NCBI RefSeq assembly: GCF_003337435.1
Contig: NZ_QPJS01000002.1
Location: 186,001-250,000 of the forward strand
Length of the DNA: 64,000 bases
Reading direction: 5' to 3'
From: Schleiferia thermophila
GTDB lineage: Bacteria > Bacteroidota > Bacteroidia > Flavobacteriales > Schleiferiaceae
The notes under the pieces were generated by a model, which saw only the letters and a program-made list of their open reading frames with translations, did not search any database and was not told where the DNA came from. A program made the position numbers and the translations under genes. Positions 57,801-64,000 of this stretch are shown in pieces; the first letter of the stretch is position 1, and each line of letters opens with the position of its first letter.

Positions 57801-58138
57801 ACAGCAAAGGCTTCTGGAAGGAGGTCTATCAGCACTTTTTCGATGATTTCTAATTCTTGCTTTTCGAGTTTTTCGATTTCGGAATAGAGTTTTTCTTTCA
57901 GGTCTACATCGTCAGATTGGTCGGCCTGTAGTTTCTTTTGTTCGATTTGAGAGGTAATGTTGGCTGTGGCTGAGGCTATTTTTTCTTTGAAGCCTGTTGT
58001 TTTGTCTCTCAGTTCATCATCGGAAAGACTTTGGAGTGTTGGGTATATTTCATTTATTCTCTTTACAAAGGGGTGAATTTCTTCCAGATCCTTTTGGTTT
58101 TTGCTGCCAAAGAGTTTTGTGAGAAGTTTATTTATCAT
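54821..58138 (-). CDS. secA: Protein translocase ATPase SecA
   Basis: SecA drives preproteins through SecYEG. The 1105-residue protein is long, as in other Bacteroidota, because of insertions. Walker A reads [11 protein letters not shown], Walker B region [21 protein letters not shown], followed later by [10 protein letters not shown] and [16 protein letters not shown]. The C-terminus ends in a short basic segment and lacks the usual C-x-C-x8-C-H zinc motif, so SecB binding in the E. coli way is not expected. The ATG at 58138 begins [12 protein letters not shown]. The + strand through the gene is G rich. Confidence 0.96.
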   Translation of the reverse strand: MINKLLTKLFGSKNQKDLEEIHPFVKRINEIYPTLQSLSDDELRDKTTGFKEKIASATANITSQIEQKKLQADQSDDVDLKEKLYSEIEKLEKQELEIIEKVLIDLLPEAFAVVRETARRFKENEYIEVTATEFDRALSARKSNVQILGDKARWSSTWLVAGHPVRWDMVHYDVQLIGGVALHKGKIAEMATGEGKTLVATLPVYLNALAGKGVHLVTVNDYLAKRDADWMGPIYEFHGLSVGCIDKTQPNSPERRAAYQCDITFGTNSEFGFDYLRDNMARSIDEIVQRKHHYAIVDEVDSVLIDDARTPLIISGPTGKNNLKDFEELKPYVARLVEEQRKIVTTELNEAKKLIAAGNTKDGGFHLLRAHRGLPKFKPLIKYLSEEGIKTILQKTENYYLQEQGKEMPKVDAALLFTIEEKNNQIDLTEKGIEFLSRDTSPDFFILPDIGAAVAEIEKQNTTPEEKIKQKEQLMRDFALRSERIHIMNQLVRAYTMFERDVEYVVMDNKVKIVDEQTGRIMEGRRYSDGLHQAIEAKEGVKIEASTQTYATITLQNYFRMYHKLAGMTGTAETEAAEFWDIYKLDVVVIPTNKPVIRQDKEDLVYKTKREKFNAVIEEIINLVQQNRPVLVGTTSVENSELLSRALTLRKIKHNVLNAKLHQREAEIVAEAGRPGTVTIATNMAGRGTDIKLTPESRAAGGLAIIGTERHDSRRVDRQLRGRAGRQGDPGSSQFFVSLEDNLMRLFGSERIASIMDRLGHKEGEVIQHSMVTKSIERAQRKVEENNFGIRKRLLEYDDVMNKQREVIYRWRRNALYGEKLAIDLADAIFQTCASAVELFKDTKDFEGFRVELARYFGIDSPFSQEEFERIDTNKLIDQLYHTVTDHYTKKSQILAEKAWPAIKNVFETHGTHYQNILIPFTDGHKGIQIAANLQKAYETRCQSIIRDFEKSVTLTLIDEAWKDHLRDMDDLRQAVQGAIYEQKDPLLIYKFESFELFKKMKEKLNRELVSFLMHAFIPVQNAEQVTAPAPARHIKNRSEVLTTSGPASSSLPDSPPTRRPIISDKKYGRNDHITIQNLTTGERKNLKYKQAQPLLQTGNWVIID

Positions 58139-58237
58139 TTTTCTGATGAATCATTAGTGTGAAAGATACAAATATCTGAGTGATTTTTGGAACGAATTAG
58201 TAAAGTTAGGTGAAAATCAATAGGTACATTAATTTGG

Positions 58238-58834
58238 TCATCGTCGGGTCTTTTTTAAAGGGAAGTAATCGGTGGGGTGTTCCGGTCTGTTGGGTTCTGG
58301 CTCGAGGAGAGGTTCAACTTCTAAGCAGGTTTCGTGCATTTGCCGAGGGAGTTTCATATACAGTTCGGTTCCTTGAGTTTTCCAGGCAATCATTTCGTCG
58401 GTGAGTTTTTTAATGACCTGGGCCGGATTTCCAACGGCCAAACTTCTGGATGGGATGGTCATGCCTTGTGGCACAAACGACATGGCGCCGATGATACTGT
58501 CGTCTCCTATTTCTACTTCATCCATTACTACCGTATTCATGCCGATCAGTACATTTCGTCCGATTTGGGCACCATGTATCATGGCCCCATGGCCGATATG
58601 GGCCATTTCTTCCAAAATTACAGTTACGCCTGGAAACATATGAATTACACAATTTTCCTGCACATTGCAGCCGTCTTTGATGATTATGCGACCCCAATCA
58701 CCTCTGATGCGTGCGCCGGGGCCTATATATACATCGCGGCCGATGAAAACGTCTCCAATAACAGTGGCCTGTGGATGCACATAGGCGGTAGGATGAACTA
58801 CGGGTATAAACCTGTCAAAACTATATATAGCCAT
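58238..58834 (-). CDS. Left-handed beta-helix (hexapeptide) protein, PaaY/gamma-carbonic-anhydrase-like
   Basis: A 198-residue protein made of hexapeptide repeats (I-G-D-V-F-I, I-G-P-G-A-R, I-R-G-D-W-G, V-I-H-M-F-P and so on) forming a left-handed beta-helix. Family members are trimeric gamma-carbonic anhydrases or CaiE/PaaY-type proteins. Histidines that could bind metal are seen in V-I-H-M-F, I-G-H-G-A and M-I-H-G, in the right pattern for the three-histidine site. The C-terminal 60 residues are acidic and proline rich, as in PaaY. It lies 5 bp from the next minus-strand gene and may share its transcript. Confidence 0.83.
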   Translation of the reverse strand: MAIYSFDRFIPVVHPTAYVHPQATVIGDVFIGRDVYIGPGARIRGDWGRIIIKDGCNVQENCVIHMFPGVTVILEEMAHIGHGAMIHGAQIGRNVLIGMNTVVMDEVEIGDDSIIGAMSFVPQGMTIPSRSLAVGNPAQVIKKLTDEMIAWKTQGTELYMKLPRQMHETCLEVEPLLEPEPNRPEHPTDYFPLKKTRR

Positions 58835-58838
58835 GCAA

Positions 58839-59765
58839 CTAAAGTTTATTGTAAATCAATACCATTGAAAGTGCTAAATACCCAGTGAATAAAATCTCTC
58901 TTACAAGGGTTTTTTTTCTGAAATAAATAAAATTGGAATACAGGTATATAATCACAGGAATGGACATTCCAAATGTGTACTTATCGATGAAAGTATATGC
59001 TAAAATATCAAGTGAGGAAAATATAATGAAAAATGAAAATAATGACTTTTTGAATAAACTAGCCCTCCTTTGTAACTTTGGAAGTTCGTACAATCCAAAT
59101 AAAAAACACGTTGTCATTACTATACTTTCTGTTTTTACAGTCGGATTGAATCTGAATCCTTCGATTAAATGGTTGATATTGTATATTTTTATGCTGGGAA
59201 TGTACATGGATGCGAAGAAGGAAACGCTGTAAATAAAGAAAAAAACAAGTATAGACGATACGAAAAGAGTCAACAGGTTTTTAGTAGGATTTATATTGAA
59301 CAAAATGAGAATTAGAATGAATGGAATGATCAGAGATAAACCGGAGGCATTGAAAAAATATATGACAATAATTACAGCTGTAAGATGAAAGATAACCATT
59401 GTAATATTTTCTGTGTTTTGATTTTTTAAAAGCATGTAAAATATTCCAATAAAAACGAGTTGTATCAGTATGAAAAAAAAATCATTTGTAAAAATGAAAA
59501 TATACAAATTACTAACGAAAGTTAGAGGTATGAAAAAAAATTGTCTTTTGGTTAATTCAAGTTTTGTAAATGTGTAATCTAAAAAAATCAGATTAGCAGA
59601 ATTCAACAAAAAAAACAATAAAATACTTTTCATGCTCAGTGTAGGGGGCTTTGACTTGATGACAAGAAGTAGAAAAAAAAGCAAAGCAATAATCAAAGTA
59701 AAAACCGCCAGCGTAAGAGGTTTAGATGCCGTCTTTTTTTCAAAAATTTTATTTAGCCCTGCCAA
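58839..59765 (-). CDS. Multi-pass membrane protein, DUF6427-like
   Basis: A 308-residue, AT-rich gene product with about nine or ten hydrophobic segments and very few charged residues. I link it tentatively to the DUF6427 family of Bacteroidota, on weak sequence resemblance and because a DUF6341-type small protein is encoded divergently next door, as I recall for those two families. The function is not known. The start is TTG at 59763-59765 (M-A-G-L-N-K-I-F). The gene's AT content is above that of its neighbours, a common trait of membrane proteins of this type. Confidence 0.6.
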   Translation of the reverse strand: MAGLNKIFEKKTASKPLTLAVFTLIIALLFFLLLVIKSKPPTLSMKSILLFFLLNSANLIFLDYTFTKLELTKRQFFFIPLTFVSNLYIFIFTNDFFFILIQLVFIGIFYMLLKNQNTENITMVIFHLTAVIIVIYFFNASGLSLIIPFILILILFNINPTKNLLTLFVSSILVFFFIYSVSFFASMYIPSIKIYNINHLIEGFRFNPTVKTESIVMTTCFLFGLYELPKLQRRASLFKKSLFSFFIIFSSLDILAYTFIDKYTFGMSIPVIIYLYSNFIYFRKKTLVREILFTGYLALSMVLIYNKL

Positions 59766-59774
59766 CCGATAATT

Positions 59775-59782
59775 TATTTTTG
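59775..59782 (+). promoter_or_regulatory. -7 box upstream of the DUF6341-type small gene
   Basis: TATTTTTG matches TAnnTTTG and ends 16 bases before the ATG at 59799. The divergent gap is only 33 bp, so its regulatory elements overlap those of the membrane-protein gene. Confidence 0.45.
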
Positions 59783-59798
59783 TGGCAAATTAAAAGAG

Positions 59799-59966
59799 AT
59801 GGTATCAAAGATAGCTTATGCACTTGGCGATTTTTTTGAATGGACCTTTCAAATTCTACCAGTGTTGGGAAACATTCCCAATGTATTGCTTTTAGGAATT
59901 GGTTTTGTAGCGTTTTTTTACTGGATAGGAGAGATGCGCAAGCATCAAAAGGCGGGTGAGCGTTGA
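59799..59966 (+). CDS. Small membrane protein, DUF6341-like (55 residues)
   Basis: An ORF of 55 codons that is easily missed because of its size. It reads M-V-S-K-I-A-Y-A-L-G-D-F-F-E-W-T-F-Q-I-L, then P-V-L-G-N-I-P-N-V-L, a hydrophobic helix and a basic tail. The L-G-D-F-F-E-W and P-V-L-G-N-I-P-N segments match what I remember of the DUF6341 family in Flavobacteriia. It has a consensus -7 box 24 bases upstream and is divergent from the DUF6427-like membrane gene, so the two could act together. Function unknown. Confidence 0.72.
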   Translation: MVSKIAYALGDFFEWTFQILPVLGNIPNVLLLGIGFVAFFYWIGEMRKHQKAGER

Positions 59967-60103
59967 TTGCATCAGTTGGCAAATGTTTTGACTTTTGGCA
60001 TACGCGCTCTGCTGTTTGGCATATACAATAGTCTTTTATCATACACATCTACGGGTGCTGAATCCAGGATAATCCGGCAATCTAACCGAAAAGCTGCTCG
60101 AAA

Positions 60104-61186
60104 ATGCTCGTATTAGGGGTAATGTCAGGCACTTCTTTGGACGGAATAGATTTGGCATTATGTCACTTCAGTGGATTTGGCCCTATAAATTATGAAATAT
60201 TGTATGCTGAGACCATTGAATATGATCGTGAATGGAGGGAGGAACTCTCAAATCTCTATATGCGAGATGGATCGTATCTCTGCTCGATGAACATTCATTA
60301 TGCCAGGCTTATAGCGCTTCAGATTCAGAATTTTTTATCGAAAAAAGAGGTAATTGAGATTTTAAAATCCCGTAATACCCAGAATTCAGATCTACTTATA
60401 AGTTCACATGGACATACGGTGTTTCATGAGCCAGATACCGGATTGACACTTCAGATTGGTCACGGGGCTGTAATTATGGCCATGACAAAGTGCCATGTGA
60501 TCTGCGATTTCAGGTCACAGGATGTAGCTTTAGGCGGTCAGGGTGCTCCACTTGTACCAATAGGGGATGAACTGTTATTTGGCGAATATGATGCCTGCTT
60601 GAATATTGGAGGATTTGCCAATGTGAGCTTGAAAATAGATGGTAAGCGAAGGGCTTGGGATATTTGCCCTGCCAACATCGTGCTGAATCGTTGGGCGGCC
60701 CGACTGGGCGACACTATGGACCGGGATGGTAAATATTCACAAACAGGAAGGTTGATTAGAGAAATATTAGACCAGTGGGAACATTTGGAATACTATCAGA
60801 AAAAAGGTCCTAAATCTCTGGGGAGGGAGTGGGTAGAATCTATATTTTTGGAAAACGTCTACGAATCTGTTTTCAATCCAAGAGATTTGCTACATACGGC
60901 AGTGGAGCATATAGCACGTAGAATAGCGGCTGACCTTCCATCTTCAGGCAGAGTGCTCGTGACCGGGGGTGGTGCGTATCATCCGGGCATTATAAATCGC
61001 TTAAAGCAGCTTACTTCTGCAGAAATTATTTTGCCAGACAAGTGGCTGATTGATTTTAAAGAAGCCCTTGTTTTTGGCCTGATGGGGTACTTGGGATGGC
61101 ATAATAAAATTAATGTCTTGAGTTCTGTGACTGGTGCAGAAAAAGACCATTGCTCTGGAGTGATATTTAAAAATCAGAATTTTTAA
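60104..61186 (+). CDS. anmK: Anhydro-N-acetylmuramic acid kinase
   Basis: Phosphorylates and opens anhMurNAc released during cell-wall turnover, giving MurNAc 6-phosphate. The 360-residue length and motifs fit: G-V-M-S-G-T-S-L-D-G-I-D-L-A-L at the nucleotide site, D-F-R-S-Q-D-V-A-L-G-G-Q-G-A-P-L-V-P with the catalytic aspartate, N-I-G-G-F-A-N-V-S, and V-T-G-G-G-A-Y-H. In this lineage it would support peptidoglycan recycling together with murA activity elsewhere on the contig. It converges on hemN with 3 bp between the stops. Confidence 0.93.
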   Translation: MLVLGVMSGTSLDGIDLALCHFSGFGPINYEILYAETIEYDREWREELSNLYMRDGSYLCSMNIHYARLIALQIQNFLSKKEVIEILKSRNTQNSDLLISSHGHTVFHEPDTGLTLQIGHGAVIMAMTKCHVICDFRSQDVALGGQGAPLVPIGDELLFGEYDACLNIGGFANVSLKIDGKRRAWDICPANIVLNRWAARLGDTMDRDGKYSQTGRLIREILDQWEHLEYYQKKGPKSLGREWVESIFLENVYESVFNPRDLLHTAVEHIARRIAADLPSSGRVLVTGGGAYHPGIINRLKQLTSAEIILPDKWLIDFKEALVFGLMGYLGWHNKINVLSSVTGAEKDHCSGVIFKNQNF

Positions 61187-61189
61187 TTT

Positions 61190-62545
61190 TTAAATACTCT
61201 TGCTGAAAACATTGTCTCGCATACCTAAGCGATAGAGGTACGGATCCATGATTGACGCAATATTTCGTATCAGGAGCAGACCTGCTTCTGTAGCTACAAG
61301 CGATTCATTTTCCCACTGCAGGAGACCGTCATTGATGAATTCGGTAATTTTCTCTTCTATGTACGCGAGATGTTCAGGTGAGAGATCATTGGGTAGTTTT
61401 ATTTTACCCTTGCACATTACATCCATTATATGTCTTTTATTGGTAACGTCCTCCTCAGTCAGCAGATGTCCTTTCTCAATGGCCAGGTGGCCGGAGGCTA
61501 TAGTTGATTGGTAAGTTTCAACTTCTTTATAATTCTGGACATATGCAGTATTAAAGTCGCTGATGGAGGAGGCTCCAAGGCCAATAAGGGTAGGAGAGAT
61601 ATCGGTAGTATAGCCCATGAAATTTCTGTTTAGTTTTCCTGCTTTAAATGCGATACTAAGCGGGTCGTGGGGCATTGCAAAGTGGTCCATCCCTACTTGT
61701 ACGTATCCTGTGGACAACAGCCATTTTCTGGCGAATAAAAACATATTGAATCTGTCTGCCGAGGAAGGAAGGTCTTTCTCAGTGTATCTTCTTTGAGCTT
61801 TGCTTTTCCAAGGTACATGAGCATATGCATAATAAGCGATGCGATGTGGTTTAAGCTTTTCTATCTTTTCAAGTGTATAGGCTATGCTGTCAAGTGTCTG
61901 TAGTGGTAAGCCGTAGACCAAATCGACATTTATTCCGGTAAATCCTATATTTCGGGCTTCTTCTATAATTGAACGGGTTTTTTCAAATGTTTGATTTCTG
62001 TTGATACTATATAGAACCTTTGGATCGAAATCTTGGATTCCAACGGAAATTCTCCGAAAGCCAAGGTTATAGAGGGTTTTTAAATGTTTAGTTGTACATA
62101 TGTTTGGGTGTACTTCAACGCTAAATTCGTACTCTTCAGCTGTTTTTTGGCCGTTTAATAAGCCAGTGATAAGAATTGTTAATTGCTCAGGAGAAAAGAA
62201 TGTAGGTGTACCCCCTCCCAGATGGATATGACTTATTACAGGCTGTGTTGGTAAGAGCATTTTGTAAAGTTTCCATTCCTCGAGTACTGATTGGATGTAA
62301 GGGGCCTCTACCTGGTGGTTTCTGGTGATTCGCTTATTGCATCCGCAGAAGGTGCATAAACTCTCACAAAAGGGCAGGTGAATGTATAGGCTCACTCTGG
62401 GATCAAGTAATACTTGATTTTTTAGCAATTGAATTGCTTTAGAGGGTTGGAAGTGATTTTGGTCCCAATGTGGAAGAGTTGGAAATGATGTATAGCGAGG
62501 CAGGGAAATTTCGTACTTCGCCAACAGTTCGGGAGTGATCGTCAC
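61190..62545 (-). CDS. hemN: Oxygen-independent coproporphyrinogen III dehydrogenase (HemN)
   Basis: A radical SAM enzyme that converts coproporphyrinogen III to protoporphyrinogen IX without oxygen. The 451-residue length is right for true HemN. The cluster motif C-E-S-L-C-T-F-C-G-C has Cys60, Cys64 and Cys67, plus the fourth HemN-typical Cys69, matching E. coli Cys62, 66, 69 and 71. Y-I-H-L-P-F-C and H-L-G-G-G-T-P-T-F flank the SAM site. The C-x-x-x-C-x-x-C-x-C pattern supports HemN over the related HemW. Presence suggests haem can be made under low oxygen. Confidence 0.93.
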   Translation of the reverse strand: MTITPELLAKYEISLPRYTSFPTLPHWDQNHFQPSKAIQLLKNQVLLDPRVSLYIHLPFCESLCTFCGCNKRITRNHQVEAPYIQSVLEEWKLYKMLLPTQPVISHIHLGGGTPTFFSPEQLTILITGLLNGQKTAEEYEFSVEVHPNICTTKHLKTLYNLGFRRISVGIQDFDPKVLYSINRNQTFEKTRSIIEEARNIGFTGINVDLVYGLPLQTLDSIAYTLEKIEKLKPHRIAYYAYAHVPWKSKAQRRYTEKDLPSSADRFNMFLFARKWLLSTGYVQVGMDHFAMPHDPLSIAFKAGKLNRNFMGYTTDISPTLIGLGASSISDFNTAYVQNYKEVETYQSTIASGHLAIEKGHLLTEEDVTNKRHIMDVMCKGKIKLPNDLSPEHLAYIEEKITEFINDGLLQWENESLVATEAGLLLIRNIASIMDPYLYRLGMRDNVFSKSI

Positions 62546-62644
62546 GCTAAATCAAGAAATTTCTTAGAGGCTACAAAGATTCTATTCTAGCCTGAATGAA
62601 AAGATGATTTAAATCAAGATGTGTTAAATGGTTAAGCAAATGTC

Positions 62645-63457
62645 CTAAAAGCCGGAGAATTTTATGAATGTGTTGTACCGTTCATTAACAAAATGGACCT
62701 TTACCAAATCATTACATTGGTCAGAGTCAATGAAGTCTAAAATCACCTCTGATGAGTCATTTTTATGTTGTAGGAAGATGATACCGCTTAAAATTTTGTA
62801 ATCACATGACATAGCCACATGGAGGTCGCGATTGGTTACCGTGTTGAACCCTATGGTGTAGGGCACTGAATTTCTGGACGCGGTTCCAGAAAAGCTTATA
62901 TGTAGTGTATCATCATCGTTTGTCACGGAGAGGAATCCAGTTTTCCAGAAAATTTCGGATTCAATATTGAATTTCATATCTCTAAAGGTAAAATTTGAAG
63001 AAGTAAGGATAAATGATTCGTTGGTTTGCTTTGTGGATATGCCAATAGTTCCTTCCACGGGATTGTTATTTACTCTGTAGGAGACAAATTCCAGTTGAAA
63101 TGCACTACCTGCAATTCCGTATATTCCTGATAGAGTCACTTCAATTCTTCCTCTGCGGGTTTTTCCATCTTCGCAGAGCTTCTGAATATTGCCGAAATCA
63201 ATGACCAGTACGCTGCCATTGATGGCAATATTCGCCTGATCGATGCTGACTTGTCCACCGGCTATAACTGTGGGATTTCGCAAGGCCTCATCTACCCGCT
63301 TCCAGATGTTGAAAAGTTCACTCATCACTTCAGAATAAAGTTGAGTGTTTTCCACCTTTTCTGGCGATGGCATCAGAAACTCATCTTCACATGATGTGAA
63401 GAGAATGGAAAAAGCAATTAGTAGAGGTATAAAAAATTTTTGAAGTGATAATTTCAT
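62645..63457 (-). CDS. Predicted lipoprotein, unknown function
   Basis: A 270-residue protein with a signal segment (about residues 5-22) ending in F-T-S-C, with Cys23 as the likely lipid-modified residue. The mature part is beta-strand rich and resembles Bacteroidota surface or periplasmic lipoproteins of unassigned function. I do not recognise a domain. It starts 1 bp after the end of the outer-membrane barrel gene upstream, so both are on one transcript and may form one envelope system. Confidence 0.68.
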   Translation of the reverse strand: MKLSLQKFFIPLLIAFSILFTSCEDEFLMPSPEKVENTQLYSEVMSELFNIWKRVDEALRNPTVIAGGQVSIDQANIAINGSVLVIDFGNIQKLCEDGKTRRGRIEVTLSGIYGIAGSAFQLEFVSYRVNNNPVEGTIGISTKQTNESFILTSSNFTFRDMKFNIESEIFWKTGFLSVTNDDDTLHISFSGTASRNSVPYTIGFNTVTNRDLHVAMSCDYKILSGIIFLQHKNDSSEVILDFIDSDQCNDLVKVHFVNERYNTFIKFSGF

Positions 63458-63458
63458 T

Positions 63459-64000
63459 TTATTCAGTATTCAGTTCTTTGTTTTTTATCTTCTTTTTTTT
63501 TGAAGGTAAACCGGATGAGTAATACGAATGATTTGTCAAAGAGTAGTTTATTCCAATTCGTACATTTATTGAATTCAATTTTTCCGGATTAAAGATGGAA
63601 TTTAATTGATCTGTAATTGCAAATATCTGAAAACCTAATAATTTAATTGCAAATCCTGCTCCGAAATTGTAAAAATTCCTGTTGGAAACAGTATAAGATC
63701 CCATGAGATGAAACCATGTAAAGAGTGGAATATGATATTGAGCACCGAAAGCAAAGAATGCGAAATCGTTTGTAAATCTGTAATCTGCAAATGCCATCAA
63801 TCGCTGATTTTTGTAAAATTTGTAATCAACTATAGCAGATAGTCGTACCGGAAGAGCAGTAGAATATGATGTTCCCTCCCTTTTATTGATGTTCAAAGCT
63901 GAATTGATTGAATCTATGACTTCTTGGAAAGAGTCTTGCTGACTATCATCGGCAAGGTTGATGTTCAGACCTTTAAATTCTGCAGTACCTGATGAATAAT
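63459..64000 (-). CDS. Outer-membrane beta-barrel protein, 3' part, truncated by window (DUF5723/PorP-like)
   Basis: The frame is open on the minus strand to the window edge, so this is the C-terminal part (about 180 residues seen) of a longer protein. Alternating amphipathic strands ending in aromatic residues (F-A-D-Y-R-F, F-A-F-G-A-Q-Y-H, F-Y-N-F-G-A-G-F-A-I-K) are those of an outer-membrane barrel, similar to DUF5723 or PorP/SprF proteins. A TTG at 63896 should not be taken as the start because codons upstream keep the family-like G-L-N-I-N-L pattern. It ends in a lysine-rich tail, and the lipoprotein gene follows it directly. Confidence 0.7.
   Translation of the reverse strand, partial: YSSGTAEFKGLNINLADDSQQDSFQEVIDSINSALNINKREGTSYSTALPVRLSAIVDYKFYKNQRLMAFADYRFTNDFAFFAFGAQYHIPLFTWFHLMGSYTVSNRNFYNFGAGFAIKLLGFQIFAITDQLNSIFNPEKLNSINVRIGINYSLTNHSYYSSGLPSKKKKIKNKELNTE

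Overview
The window looks like chromosome of a Bacteroidota bacterium, probably on the Saprospiria/Flavobacteriia side. Signs of this are start sites preceded by the Bacteroidota -7 box TAnnTTTG rather than Shine-Dalgarno sequences, a full Na+-NQR operon, a GWxTD-domain lipoprotein next to an RlmB-type methyltransferase, a DUF4290-MurA pair, a DnaJ that keeps only one of its two zinc centres, and small Bacteroidota-type families such as DUF6341. Most of the window is ordinary housekeeping core. No CRISPR array, prophage or intact insertion sequence was seen.

Layout. 1-3.3 kb: the end of a cysteine desulfurase gene, then on the minus strand rlmB, a GWxTD lipoprotein, a small membrane protein and a SIMPL protein. 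3.4-10.4 kb: nqrABCDEF and the flavin transferase apbE that matures it. 10.4-15.7 kb: a TlpA-like thioredoxin, grpE-dnaJ, pfkA-gap and a small lipoprotein. 15.8-20.8 kb (minus): a RavA/ViaA-like AAA+/VWA pair, tRNA-CAU, a sodium:solute symporter and tRNA-Leu(UAG). 20.9-28.3 kb: a flavin reductase, an SpoU methyltransferase divergent from mutS, dps and acnA. 28.4-34.9 kb: a glyoxylate-shunt locus, with a RamB/ScfR-like regulator, an alpha/beta hydrolase and a GHMP kinase on the minus strand divergent from aceB-aceA. 35.4-41.3 kb: an AEC transporter, recA, serS, a FAD oxidoreductase and a YfcC-type carrier. 41.5-49.7 kb: atpD-atpC, an O-methyltransferase, an AlbA_2 protein, a hydrolase, a UvrD/PcrA helicase, DUF4290 and murA. 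50.4-58.1 kb: a K+ channel, an S9 peptidase and secA. 58.2-64 kb: a hexapeptide protein, a divergent DUF6427-like/DUF6341 pair, anmK, hemN, a lipoprotein and a truncated outer-membrane barrel gene.

Functional threads. Energy metabolism is well covered: a sodium-pumping NADH dehydrogenase with its maturation enzyme, the catalytic and epsilon subunits of ATP synthase, glycolysis (pfkA, gap), and aconitase plus both glyoxylate-shunt enzymes beside a regulator of the family that controls acetate use in actinobacteria.

The most unusual content is a roughly 175-bp GC-rich interspersed element present three times, at 35200-35375 (+), 49705-49876 (-) and 54626-54797 (+), always between genes. The copies differ mostly where the changes would alter a protein, but they keep a long nested hairpin, with paired changes in one helix, and a GC-rich 3' hairpin with a variable loop. 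This argues for a structured RNA or DNA element. The surrounding kilobases have an extreme strand composition bias (G much above C, or the reverse) whose sign follows the orientation of the element in all three cases. I cannot assign the element to a known family from sequence alone.
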